This document shows, piece after piece, positions 1 through 9,812 of a stretch of DNA of 36,074 nucleotides. Each line of letters begins with the position of its first letter. Position 1 is the stretch's first letter. Under the pieces are notes generated by a model. The model was not told the DNA's origin. It worked only from the letters and a program-made list of their open reading frames with translations, and searched no databases. This stretch comes from Rhizobium sp. Q54 (GTDB taxonomy: Bacteria > Pseudomonadota > Alphaproteobacteria > Rhizobiales > Aestuariivirgaceae), in contig CAMDBX010000037.1 in assembly GCA_945889445.1 (NCBI GenBank), positions 1-36,074 on the forward strand. Reading direction: 5' to 3'. The position numbers and the translations under genes are program-made.

Positions 1-464
1 CCTCCGGCGGACGCTTCGGCGGCTATGGCTTCTACCTCCTGCAAGGCAAGCCCGTGTGGACATGGAACATGGTGGATCTGCAGCGCATCAAGTGGCAGGG
101 GCCGGATGTGCTGACGCCCGGCAAGCACACGCTGGTCTTCGACTTCAAGTATGACGGCTTGGGCCCTGGCACGCTGGCCTTCAATGACTTCAGCGGCGTC
201 GGTCGCCCCGGCACCGGCACGCTGTCGGTCGACGGCAAGGTGGTCGCCACCCAGACGATGGAGAAGACACTGCCCATGACCCTGCAGTGGGACGAGAGCT
301 TCGATATCGGGTCGGACACGCTCACCGGCGTTGACGATGCCGACTACCAGACGCCGTTCCCGCTCACCGCCAAGCTCGACAAGCTGACGGTCAAACTCGA
401 CCGGCCCGTCCTCAGCGACGCCGACAAGCAGAAACTCAAAGATGCGATGTTGAAGAAGGACTGA
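1..464 (+). CDS. Arylsulfatase, C-terminal part (5' end outside window)
   Basis: The reading frame is open from base 3 and ends at the stop at 462-464, giving about 153 residues. The start lies upstream of the window. The fragment begins SGGRFGGYGFYLLQGKPVW and continues with a beta-rich stretch (LTPGKHTLVFDFKYDG, LSVDGKVVATQTM, GSDTLTGVDDADYQTPFPLTAKLDKLTV). This matches the C-terminal accessory domain that follows the catalytic domain in large type I (formylglycine-dependent) arylsulfatases, which hydrolyse sulfate esters. The catalytic C/S-x-P-x-R motif would be upstream, so activity cannot be judged here. Five bases separate its stop from the next ORF, which suggests co-transcription. Family assignment is from remembered similarity of the C-terminal domain. 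Confidence 0.8.
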   Translation, partial: SGGRFGGYGFYLLQGKPVWTWNMVDLQRIKWQGPDVLTPGKHTLVFDFKYDGLGPGTLAFNDFSGVGRPGTGTLSVDGKVVATQTMEKTLPMTLQWDESFDIGSDTLTGVDDADYQTPFPLTAKLDKLTVKLDRPVLSDADKQKLKDAMLKKD

Positions 465-469
465 AGCTC

Positions 470-1033
470 ATGAAAGCCGAAGGAAACGTGACGGAAAGGC
501 CGGTTGATCGGCGTGGTCTGATGGGCTTGTCGGTCGCAGCTGCTGCCGCAGCCCTTGCATCGGCCAGGCCCGCGCAGGCGGAAGAATCGAAGCCGATGCT
601 GATGTTCGTGCAGCTTGCCGAGGGCGTGCAGCTGGACGAAGCCGCCAAGACGGTGCGTCTGGTCAATGCATCGCCTCACACCCTGTATTTTGCCGACCGC
701 CCTGACCGGATCGCCGGTCATGTCAGGATGGCCGCCTACCTCGAAGAGTGGACAGCGAAGGCGGGGAAGGACAATTTCGCCGCCGATCCGCCCAATGCCG
801 CGCTGTCTGTCTATGAGCCCGGCCAGGAGAACAACACGCTCGCCGTCATCGAGATCATGGACCCCCGGATGGACGGCCGGGACCTCGTCTACAGCTACAA
901 GCTCATCAGCGGAAAGCCGCCGGCCTCCGGCGGTGAGACCGCCTTGTTCATCGACTGGATCGGTGTGGGCGGTGGCGTCGGTGTGGGTTTCCATGGCGTT
1001 GGCGTAGGCGTGAGGGGGCCGGGCGTCTACTGA
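470..1033 (+). CDS. Small exported protein with Tat-like signal, unknown function
   Basis: 187 residues if translated from ATG 470; a GTG at 488 is an alternative start. The N-terminus has a twin-arginine-like motif (DRRGLMGLS) followed by an alanine-rich hydrophobic stretch ending in ARPAQAEE, a plausible signal peptidase I site, so export is likely. The mature part is about 150 residues with a beta-rich look (QLDEAAKTVRLVNASPHTLYFADRP) and ends in a strongly Gly/Val-rich tail (GVGGGVGVGFHGVGVGV). I do not recognise the family. It starts 5 bases after the arylsulfatase stop and is probably in the same transcript, so a partner role for the sulfatase is possible but unproven. Confidence 0.75.
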   Translation: MKAEGNVTERPVDRRGLMGLSVAAAAAALASARPAQAEESKPMLMFVQLAEGVQLDEAAKTVRLVNASPHTLYFADRPDRIAGHVRMAAYLEEWTAKAGKDNFAADPPNAALSVYEPGQENNTLAVIEIMDPRMDGRDLVYSYKLISGKPPASGGETALFIDWIGVGGGVGVGFHGVGVGVRGPGVY

Positions 1034-1189
1034 CATTGGGATTGGAGGGGCCGTCATACGGGTCTTGCCGGGCGGTTCCCGAGCTTTTCCGCCATATGCG
1101 GGCTCGACGAGCCCCTTCCGTGGCGGTAAGGACGAACACGTAATCCGGGCAGGCAATGGCTGCTTGTCCACAGACGGAGATTGAAGGAA

Positions 1190-1915
1190 ATGATCACTCG
1201 CAGGACGCTCATGGCCGGCCTCGTTGCAGGCGTGGCCGCCATCGCCCTAACCGGCTGCCAGATCGACACCAGTACGCCGATGCGCGTGTCGGAAATCCTC
1301 TCGGTGGCCCAGTCCGGGGCACCTGTTCCGGTCGTCACCGCCCTGACTGGAACCTTCGTGACAGCGCCCTGGTGCCAGGACGAAGGCACCATGGCCGTCG
1401 AGAACATCTCCACCCAGAACGTGCCGCTCAAACTCATGGGCTGTGCGCCCGGTGGCAACGGCGCGGTGGGCACCTTCCAGCTCGCCACCAACCTGATCCG
1501 CACCGATGGCGGCCAGAGCAATGACGTCATCCTCACCAACGTGCTCGAGGGCGATACGGCACGCTTCGCGGTGTTCCCGCATGGCAAGCACAACGGCCTT
1601 CTCTCGGTGGGCCTGTTCCTGAACCTGCCGCAGCTGCAGGCGGCCCAGCAGAAGCTGATCGCCATGCCGGTGTTCAAGCGCGGCGGCTATGACGGCACGG
1701 TGAACTTCTCCTTCTCCATCGACATCCTGAACGACACCGACAAGCCGGCGAAGTTCTACATCGCGGACGTCAGCGCCGGTGGCGACCTGCCGTCCGACGA
1801 GGCGATCATGACCATTCCGCCCGGCGGCCAGGACACGGTGACGCTCGACGCCCAGACCCAGGCCAAGCTCGGCACGCAGGGTTGGGTGAACTTCATGTCG
1901 ATGATGACGAAGTAA
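1190..1915 (+). CDS. Predicted exported lipoprotein, unknown function
   Basis: The chosen start is ATG 1190, which has GGAG at 1176-1179; an upstream TTG at 1181 is possible but has no well-placed ribosome site. The 241-residue product begins MITRRTLMAGLVAGVAAIALTGC: a twin-arginine pair, a hydrophobic core and a lipobox (LTGC), so it is probably a Tat-exported lipoprotein acylated at the Cys near residue 22. The mature part has no motif I can name; it contains a few Cys residues (PWCQDEG, MGCAPGG) and beta-type alternation. The preceding gap of 156 bases separates it from the small exported protein; it may have its own promoter. Together with the two genes before it, it suggests a small cell-envelope cluster. 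Confidence 0.8.
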   Translation: MITRRTLMAGLVAGVAAIALTGCQIDTSTPMRVSEILSVAQSGAPVPVVTALTGTFVTAPWCQDEGTMAVENISTQNVPLKLMGCAPGGNGAVGTFQLATNLIRTDGGQSNDVILTNVLEGDTARFAVFPHGKHNGLLSVGLFLNLPQLQAAQQKLIAMPVFKRGGYDGTVNFSFSIDILNDTDKPAKFYIADVSAGGDLPSDEAIMTIPPGGQDTVTLDAQTQAKLGTQGWVNFMSMMTK

Positions 1916-1952
1916 CGATGCTCTGGGCCTCCGGCGCTGTCGGGGGCCCACC

Positions 1953-2435
1953 TCACACCCGGTGATACGGGTGCCCTGCAATGATCGTGACCGCGCGGTA
2001 GAGCTGTTCGAACAGCATCACCCGCACCAGCCGGTGCGGCCATGTCATTGGGCCAAAGCTCATCATCAGGCCGGCATTTTCGCGAAGGTCCGGTGAGTGC
2101 CCATCGGGTCCGCCGATCAGGAAGGCCATGTCGGCCGTGCCGCCGTCAAGGTGGCGGCGCAGCAACTTGGCGAAGGCTTCGCTGGCCAGCGCCTTGCCGC
2201 GTTCGTCCATTACTACGGTGAAGCATTTCGCTGGAAGTGCACCAGCGATGACGTGGCCTTCCTCGCCCATGCGCGCAGTGGCGGAGGAGGCCTGCGATTC
2301 ATTGAACTCGGTGACGGCGATTTTCGAGATGCCGCATTTGCGGCCAAGCCCCTGGGCGCGCGTCAGATAATCCTCGGCAAGAAGTTTCTCGGGGCCGGGC
2401 TTCAGACGCCCGGCCGCGATGACTTGTAGCCGCAA
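1953..2435 (-). CDS. rlmH: 23S rRNA (pseudouridine(1915)-N(3))-methyltransferase RlmH
   Basis: Methylates pseudouridine 1915 in helix 69 of 23S rRNA using SAM, acting on assembled 70S ribosomes. The 160-residue protein (family about 155-160) starts at TTG 2435 (LRLQVIAAGRLK); the frame is open further upstream but the family begins at this point and the longer part overlaps rsfS. The SPOUT/SAM-binding loop FLIGGPDGHSP is present near residues 106-116, and the C-terminus has the expected LVRVMLFEQLYRAVTIIAGHPYHRV, with the terminal Tyr-His characteristic of the family. It lies 4 bases downstream of rsfS in the usual alphaproteobacterial order nadD-rsfS-rlmH, so it is probably the last gene of the obgE operon. 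Confidence 0.95.
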   Translation of the reverse strand: MRLQVIAAGRLKPGPEKLLAEDYLTRAQGLGRKCGISKIAVTEFNESQASSATARMGEEGHVIAGALPAKCFTVVMDERGKALASEAFAKLLRRHLDGGTADMAFLIGGPDGHSPDLRENAGLMMSFGPMTWPHRLVRVMLFEQLYRAVTIIAGHPYHRV

Positions 2436-2439
2436 GGCG

Positions 2440-3099
2440 TCAGACCGCCCACTGGTCGTCCGGCGCGTGGGCCGACCAAAGCTTCTCAAGATTGTAGAAG
2501 CTGCGCACTTCCGGTCGGAATATGTGAACGATGACGTCGCCCGCATCAACCAGCACCCAGTCGCATTGCGGTATGCCTTCGATCCGAAGATCGCGGTAGC
2601 CCCGCTCCTTCAGCTTCTGGACAAGCTGGTCGGCAATGGCGCCGACGTGGCGGTTGGATGTGCCGGAGGCCACAACCATGGCGTCGGCCACCGCCTTCTT
2701 TTCCTCCAGCGAGATGGTGACCACCTGCTGGGCCTTCGAATCGTCGAGCTGCTGCAGGATCACGTCCAGCGCGCCAACAGGCTTGGGGGCGTCTGCCTTC
2801 TTGCCGCGCGGCTTCCGCGGCTTCTTTACCTTCGGACCATCGTCCAGCAATTCCGCCGGGATGACCGGTACGGGCTTTGGCGGTGCTTCGGCCTCGGCTA
2901 CGGGGCGCGGTGCGGCACGGAACTTCGGCTTGCCTTCGGCTCGTCCCCAGCCGCCCGGCTTCTGCCGGGTGGAGGGCTTGGCCTTGCCTGCAGCGGCCTT
3001 CCTCGCGGCAGGCTTGGCCTTGCCGGCTAATTTGCTCGGTGCGGCTGGCTTGGCACTGGCGGCAGTTTTTGCCTTGGCCACAGGCTTGGCCCTGGCCAC
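2440..3099 (-). CDS. rsfS: Ribosome silencing factor RsfS with Lys/Ala/Pro-rich N-terminal tail
   Basis: RsfS (DUF143/Iojap family) binds uL14 on the 50S subunit and blocks subunit joining when nutrients are scarce. The C-terminal ~115 residues (ALDVILQQLDDSKAQQVVTI ... HVGAIADQLVQKLKERGYRD ... CDWVLVDAGDVIVHIF ... FYNLEKLW) are a complete RsfS domain, about the length of a normal whole protein. In front of it is a ~100-residue tail made mainly of K, A and P, resembling histone H1-like tails. The start is uncertain. GTG 3099 is given here (219 aa), but the same K/A/P composition continues in frame upstream to CTG 3228, which has GAGGA 8 bases before it; the next in-frame stop is at 3250-3252. 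Starting at CTG 3228 would give about 262 aa. The tail is coded by imperfect repeats of a short GC-rich unit. Confidence 0.9.
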   Translation of the reverse strand: MARAKPVAKAKTAASAKPAAPSKLAGKAKPAARKAAAGKAKPSTRQKPGGWGRAEGKPKFRAAPRPVAEAEAPPKPVPVIPAELLDDGPKVKKPRKPRGKKADAPKPVGALDVILQQLDDSKAQQVVTISLEEKKAVADAMVVASGTSNRHVGAIADQLVQKLKERGYRDLRIEGIPQCDWVLVDAGDVIVHIFRPEVRSFYNLEKLWSAHAPDDQWAV

Positions 3100-3342
3100 A
3101 GGCTTGGCCTTGGCAGGAGGCTTGGCCCTTGGGGCGGCGGCCTTCTTGGTGGCGGGGCGGCTGCTCTTGGCAGCAGATTTCTTGGCCGCGGGCTTTTTGG
3201 CCGCGGACTTCTTGGCGGGCGCTTTCAGTGGACTGGTCCTCGGTTCCGGTTACGTCTCTGCATGGATGCGAGCGACATGCCTTCAGGGTGGAACAACGAT
3301 TCTGACGCTAAAGGGTTCGCAAGCCCCGTTCAAGGGGCTCCG

Positions 3343-3951
3343 TCAGACGGCCTGTGCCTTGGCGCGCCGCCTGATCGCCGTCGAACTCTCCGGCCTGAGC
3401 GGCATGGGGATAAAGCACCAGGCCGGTGGCGTCGCCGTCACCAGCTTCGGCGCCAGGTTGGTCGGGATCTGCGCTTCCGAGAAACGCGTGGCCGCCGGAC
3501 CGCCGAGTGCCCGCAACGAGAAGCCAGGACGCGCCAGTACGGCGAGCGGCAGGGTTTCGGGAATCTCCAGCCAGTCGTGCCAGCGGTGCAGGCTGGCGAA
3601 GCTGTCAGCCCCCATGATCCACACGAAGTGCGCACGCCCGAGCAGGGGCTTCAGTCCGCGCAGCGTGTCCGCCGTAGTGCGGGCAGCCATCTGCCTTTCG
3701 ATGTCGGTGACGACGAAGCGTGGGTGCTTCGCCACCTCGCCGGTATAAGCAAGCCGTGCGGCGTATTCGCCGGTCTCGGACGGATCCTTCAGCGGGTTCT
3801 GCGGTGACACGAGCCACCACACCCAGTCAAGCTCCAGCCGCTTCAGCGCATAGAGCGCCACCATGTAGTGCCCGTAATGGGCAGGGTTGAAGGAGCCGCC
3901 GAACAGCCCGATCCTCTGGCCTTCGCCGAAAGCGGGCGGTTTCAGGATCAT
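3343..3951 (-). CDS. nadD: Nicotinate-nucleotide adenylyltransferase
   Basis: Transfers AMP from ATP to nicotinate mononucleotide, giving deamido-NAD in cytosolic NAD synthesis. The 202-residue protein shows the nucleotidyltransferase signature [14 protein letters not shown] near residues 15-28 (HxGH catalytic pair; the x is Tyr) and the C-terminal ATP-binding motif as SSTAIRRR close to the end, with [17 protein letters not shown] in the middle as expected. Its ATG overlaps the proA stop by 4 bases (ATGA at 3948-3951), indicating translational coupling. About 110-240 bases separate its stop from rsfS depending on the rsfS start chosen. Confidence 0.95.
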   Translation of the reverse strand: MILKPPAFGEGQRIGLFGGSFNPAHYGHYMVALYALKRLELDWVWWLVSPQNPLKDPSETGEYAARLAYTGEVAKHPRFVVTDIERQMAARTTADTLRGLKPLLGRAHFVWIMGADSFASLHRWHDWLEIPETLPLAVLARPGFSLRALGGPAATRFSEAQIPTNLAPKLVTATPPAWCFIPMPLRPESSTAIRRRAKAQAV

Positions 3952-5215
3952 GGGCGCGTCTGCCCCTTGCCCCGCACCTGGTACTTGAAGGTCGTCAGCT
4001 GCTCCACGCCCACGGGCCCCCGCGCATGCAGCTTGCCCGTGGCAATGCCGATCTCGGCACCGAAGCCGAACTCGCCGCCATCGGCGAATTGCGTGGAGGC
4101 ATTGTGCAGCACGATGGCGCTGTCAACTTCATTCAGGAAGCGTTCGGCGGTGGCCGCATCCTCGGTGATGATCGAGTCGGTGTGCTGCGAACCATAACGC
4201 GCAATATGCGCGATCGCCTCGTCGACACCGCCGACCAGCTTCATGGAAACGATGGCGTCAAGATATTCGGTGGACCAGTCTTCCTCGGTCGCGGGCTTTA
4301 CGCGGTGGTCGGCCTTGCAGGCTGCCTCGTCGCCGCGGACCTCGCAGCCTCCGTCGATCAAAGTCGCGATGATGGGCTTGAGGCTCTTCTCCGCGCCCGC
4401 CGTGTCGATCAGGATGGTCTCGGCTGAGCCGCAAACGCCCGTGCGCCGCATCTTGGCATTGAGGCACACGGCCTTCGCCATCGCGGTGTCGGCCGCCTTG
4501 TCGACATAGACATGGCAGATGCCCTCGAGGTGGCTGAACACCGGGATGCGCGCATCCTGCTGAACGCGGGCGACAAGGCTCTTGCCGCCGCGCGGCACGA
4601 TCAAGTCCAGCGTGCCACCCAGGCCTTCGAGCATCAGCCCCACGCAGTCGCGGTCGGCGTTGGGCACCATCTGGATCGCGGTGCGCGGCAGGCCCGCGAT
4701 GTCAAGCCCGCGCTGTAGGCACGCGATGATGGCACCCGAGGAATGGAAGGAGTCGGAGCCGCCACGAAGGATCGCTGCATTGCCGGACTTGAGGCACAGG
4801 CCTCCCGCATCCGCCGTCACGTTGGGCCGTGATTCAAAAATGATGCCGATGACGCCGATGGGCACCCGCACGCGGCTGAAGGCGAGGCCATTGGGCCGCG
4901 TCCAATGCGCCATCACCTGGCCCACGGGGTCCGGCAGGGCGGCGATCTCTTCCAGCCCCTTGGCCATGGCGTCCAGCCGCGCCTCGTTCAGCGTCAGCCG
5001 GTCGACGAAGCTGGCCTTCATGTCCTTCGCCTTGGCATTCTCGAGGTCGCGGGCGTTCTCGGACAGGATGTCGGCGGCGGAGCGGCGGATCTTGGCCGCC
5101 ATCGCCATCAGCGCCTCGTTCTTCTGGCTTGTGGGCACCAGTGCCAGAATCTTTGCGGCCTCGCGTGCGGCGCGGCCCAGCGTCAGCATCAGCTCGCGGT
5201 TGGTCATCATCTCGG

Positions 5216-5219
<4 letters not shown>
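3948..5219 (-). CDS. proA: Gamma-glutamyl phosphate reductase
   Basis: Second step of proline synthesis: NADPH-dependent reduction of glutamyl-5-phosphate to glutamate-5-semialdehyde. The 423 residues match the family length. Visible features are the aldehyde dehydrogenase-like fold signatures [20 protein letters not shown] (residues ~110-130) and [17 protein letters not shown], the catalytic cysteine in [13 protein letters not shown], and the C-terminal [21 protein letters not shown]. It overlaps proB upstream (5216-5219) and nadD downstream (3948-3951), each by ATGA, so the three genes are translationally coupled. Confidence 0.97.
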
Positions 5220-7506
<2,287 letters not shown>

Positions 7507-7607
7507 TTACGGGAGCCCGCACCAATATGGGTGGCAATCGGGAGAAGATGATCCGACCTAATTTGAAGATCATCCCGGCGTTGTTTGTGTATAATGAAAG
7601 GCAAGAA

Positions 7608-8303
7608 ATGAAGAATAGACTGATCGCAGGGTTGCTGTCTGCCGCTGTACTGGCTGGCATCGTCGCTATACCTGCCGAGGCAGCCTGCAAGGGTGCCACT
7701 CACTGCTACGGCACCACCACGTCCACAAGCTTTTCCTCGAAACCCAAGTCGGTCCGTACCCCGGCCCACACCTCGGTCCACCAGCGCAAGGCACCGGTGA
7801 AGGCAGCTTCGGTCCAACAGCGCAAGAGCTCTGGCAAGGTGGCATCGGCCTCTTCGCGCAAGCGTGTGCACGTAGCCAGCAGCACGAAGCGTGTGCATGC
7901 CGTCCGCCGTTCGCAGACCCAGGTAGCCGCGGCGCCGAAGCCCGCCAACGCCTCGCAGGGCCAGGTGATCTCGCTGATCAAGGCCATGGCGCCCTCGCAG
8001 GGTGTTCCCACCTGGTTCGCGCTGCGCATTGCCCATGTCGAATCCAACTACAACGCCCACATGCGCGGCAGTGCCGGCGAATATGGCGTCTTCCAGATGA
8101 AGTGCGCCACCGCCAAGGACATTGGCTTCCGTGGCAATTGCGGCGAACTTCTCGACGCGCGCACCAATATCCAGTGGGGCCTGCGCCACTTGGCGCTCGC
8201 CATCGGCAAGTCGGACGGCAACCTCCGCCTCGCGGCGTCCAAGCACAATGGCGGCCTCGGCCGCCGCACCATGGTCTCCAGCTACGTCGCCAAGGTGTTC
8301 TGA
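7608..8303 (+). CDS. Lytic transglycosylase-like SLT-domain protein, exported
   Basis: 231 residues from ATG 7608, chosen because AAAGG lies at 7597-7601 and a signal peptide follows at once (MKNRLIAGLLSAAVLAGIVAIPAEAA). Residues ~30-120 are a basic Ser/Ala/Lys/Arg-rich linker (VHQRKAPVKAASVQQRKSSG, SSRKRVHVASSTKRVHAVRR), perhaps binding the cell wall. The C-terminal ~110 residues are an SLT domain: the catalytic Glu in IAHVESNYN, then GSAGEYGVFQMKCATAKDIGF, and a final KHNGG in place of the usual YNGG. Such enzymes cleave the MurNAc-GlcNAc bond. The gene is convergent with the GNAT gene and divergent from obgE, and so interrupts the usual rpmA-obgE contiguity. Confidence 0.88.
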   Translation: MKNRLIAGLLSAAVLAGIVAIPAEAACKGATHCYGTTTSTSFSSKPKSVRTPAHTSVHQRKAPVKAASVQQRKSSGKVASASSRKRVHVASSTKRVHAVRRSQTQVAAAPKPANASQGQVISLIKAMAPSQGVPTWFALRIAHVESNYNAHMRGSAGEYGVFQMKCATAKDIGFRGNCGELLDARTNIQWGLRHLALAIGKSDGNLRLAASKHNGGLGRRTMVSSYVAKVF

Positions 8304-8323
8304 TGATCTGAAGGGGCGGGGGC

Positions 8324-8848
8324 TCATCGTCTCCGCTCCTTCGCCTCTGCCCAGCATTGCTGCGTCAGCGCCAACCGCATGATGGGCACCTCGGCGTCGC
8401 GGGCCCGTGAGAAGGCCACGTCCTCCCCCGTTTCCTGAAATCCCAGTCCCAGCAGAATGCGCCGCGAGGCCGCATTGCCGAGTTGATAGCTCGCCACCAG
8501 TCTGTCGCACGCCATCACGGTGAAGGCATGTCCGGTCACCACGCGCGCTGCTTCCGTGCCGAAGCCGCGTCCCCAGTGAGGCTCTGCCAGCCAGTATCCC
8601 AGTTCGCCCTGCGTGATGCCGATGCCGCCAATCAGTTCGCCGCCGTGGGTGATGAACAGCATCAGTTCATCTGGCGGCGCGCTCCGGTGCCGGGCGATAT
8701 AGTCTGTCGCGTCTGCGTGCCCATAGGGATGGGGCACCCGGCCCGTCCAGCGCGAGACGTTCAGGTTGCCCAAGCCCTGCACCAGCGCCTCCGCATCCGC
8801 CTGTTGCGGCGGGCGAAGCGTCAGTCGATCGGTCACGAGGGTCGTCAT
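8324..8848 (-). CDS. GNAT family N-acetyltransferase (RimJ/RimL type)
   Basis: 174 residues from ATG 8848 (MTTLVTDRLTLRPPQQADAE), the normal beginning of RimJ/RimL-like acetyltransferases; the longer frame from 8899 runs into the rpmA terminator and is unlikely. Acetyl-CoA binding motif A is seen around GYWLAEPHWGRGFGTEAARV and the C-terminal motif around NAASRRILLGLGFQETGED. Substrate unknown. GNAT genes are commonly found between rpmA and obgE in alphaproteobacteria, so the position is the expected one. The terminator at 8866-8896 lies directly upstream, so it probably has its own weak promoter or depends on read-through. Confidence 0.9.
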   Translation of the reverse strand: MTTLVTDRLTLRPPQQADAEALVQGLGNLNVSRWTGRVPHPYGHADATDYIARHRSAPPDELMLFITHGGELIGGIGITQGELGYWLAEPHWGRGFGTEAARVVTGHAFTVMACDRLVASYQLGNAASRRILLGLGFQETGEDVAFSRARDAEVPIMRLALTQQCWAEAKERRR

Positions 8849-8865
8849 CACGGTGTCCAAAAGTA

Positions 8866-8896
8866 AAGCGGAGAGGTGGTTGCCACCTCTCCGCTT
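8866..8896 (-). terminator. Intrinsic terminator of rplU-rpmA
   Basis: A perfect 14-bp stem (8866-8879 with 8883-8896; AAGCGGAGAGGTGG) encloses a 3-base loop. Read on the minus strand it is followed by TTTACTTTTGG, a T-rich tract. It lies 63 bases after the rpmA stop and just before the GNAT start. Confidence 0.88.
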
Positions 8897-8959
8897 CAAA
8901 ACTTTGCAAGCGTGCCGGATCGGTGGATCCGGCGGCTTGATATGTCGTGAGCCCGCCGG

Positions 8960-9226
8960 TTACTCAGCCGCGACGGCTGGGAGCACGGACACGGTCTGCT
9001 TGTCGCCCTTGGTGCGGCGGAAGGAGACCACGCCATTCACGACCGCGAAGATCGTGTGGTCGCGGCCAATGCCAACACCGGTACCCGGGTGAACCTTGGT
9101 GCCGCGCTGGCGGATGATGATGTTGCCGGCGATGACGGCTTCGCCGCCGAACGCCTTGACGCCAAGACGGCGGCCTGCCGTATCGCGCCCGTTGCGGGAT
9201 GAACCGCCTGCCTTTTTATGAGCCAT
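8960..9226 (-). CDS. rpmA: 50S ribosomal protein bL27
   Basis: 88 residues, standard bL27: [16 protein letters not shown] at the N-terminus, which reaches the peptidyl transferase centre, then [39 protein letters not shown] and VVSFRR. It begins directly with MAHKKAGGS, so there is no Firmicutes-style cleaved N-terminal extension. It follows rplU by 28 bases in one operon and is followed by a strong terminator. Confidence 0.98.
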   Translation of the reverse strand: MAHKKAGGSSRNGRDTAGRRLGVKAFGGEAVIAGNIIIRQRGTKVHPGTGVGIGRDHTIFAVVNGVVSFRRTKGDKQTVSVLPAVAAE

Positions 9227-9254
9227 GGTGTGTTCTCCTGGTTCCTGTCAGCGC

Positions 9255-9566
9255 TTAGCCGAGAATTTCGCGGATGGTCACCGAGGTCAGGTCCTGACGG
9301 TGGCCGTTGCGCCGGCGGTAGTGCTTGCGGCGGCGCTTCTTGAAGATGATGACGTGAGGGCCACGGTCCTGGGAGGCGATCTCGCCCACCACGGTGGCGC
9401 CGGCCACATGCGGTGCGCCGATGTTGATGGCATCGCCATTGGCGATCATCAGCACTTCAGCGAACTTCACCTGGTCGCCCGGGTTGCCCTCGAGCTTTTC
9501 GATCTGGATCTTGTCACCGGCTGCAACGCGATACTGCTTGCCGCCAGTCTTGATGACTGCGTACAT
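9255..9566 (-). CDS. rplU: 50S ribosomal protein bL21
   Basis: 103 residues, the normal length of bL21: MYAVIKTGGKQYRVAAGDKI at the N-terminus and the basic rRNA-binding segment HVIIFKKRRRKHYRRRNGHR near residues 74-93. The start ATG is preceded on the minus strand by AAAGGACGACAGAA, a usable ribosome site. First gene of rplU-rpmA, with a promoter about 150 bases upstream and a structured leader. Confidence 0.98.
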   Translation of the reverse strand: MYAVIKTGGKQYRVAAGDKIQIEKLEGNPGDQVKFAEVLMIANGDAINIGAPHVAGATVVGEIASQDRGPHVIIFKKRRRKHYRRRNGHRQDLTSVTIREILG

Positions 9567-9600
9567 TTCTGTCGTCCTTTTTGTCCCGCGCCCTTTGGCG

Positions 9601-9706
9601 GCACCGGAGAACCCGTGGTCCGGTGCGCTTCAAGTGTCTGAAAGATCAGACGAAATTGGGTTGCCGGAGGCAGCGCAATACGTGCGGGAAGGGTGAACCC
9701 TGCCGC
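9601..9706 (-). promoter_or_regulatory. Structured 5' leader of rplU
   Basis: Between the predicted transcript start (about 9710) and the rplU ATG the RNA can form three separate hairpins. The first pairs GCGG/AGGG (9684-9693) with CCCT/CCGC (9698-9706). The second is GTCTGA/TCAGAC (9636-9641 with 9646-9651). The third is a perfect 8-bp stem GCACCGGA/TCCGGTGC (9601-9608 with 9619-9626). The leader is about 144 bases. Ribosomal-protein leaders often carry autoregulatory structure, but I cannot match this one to a known class. Confidence 0.4.
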
Positions 9707-9717
9707 GCAGTTGGCGG

Positions 9718-9746
9718 GAAATAGGCGAAAGCGCAGGCAGAGTCAA
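9718..9746 (-). promoter_or_regulatory. Sigma70-type promoter of rplU-rpmA
   Basis: On the minus strand: TTGACT (9746-9741) as -35, a 17-base spacer, and TATTTC (9723-9718) as -10. Spacing is ideal and the -35 differs from consensus at one base. Transcription should start near 9710. Confidence 0.7.
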
Positions 9747-9812
9747 GAAGTTGGGGGACGCCCGAAGAGTCGGTGTTATAAAATTTGAAATATATTCGTG
9801 TTCTGGTTGCGC

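Noticed and set aside
344-1171. 275-codon minus-strand ORF opposite the small exported protein
   Set aside because: No domain or ribosome site, and the plus strand carries signal peptides in good context.
2636-3748. 370-codon plus-strand ORF opposite rsfS and nadD
   Set aside because: Its length comes from the GC-rich repeat tract of rsfS; it has no domain and crosses two recognised genes.
7590-7595. TATAAT just upstream of the transglycosylase gene
   Set aside because: A transcript from it would start after the ribosome site at 7597-7601, and no -35 lies at 16-18 bases.
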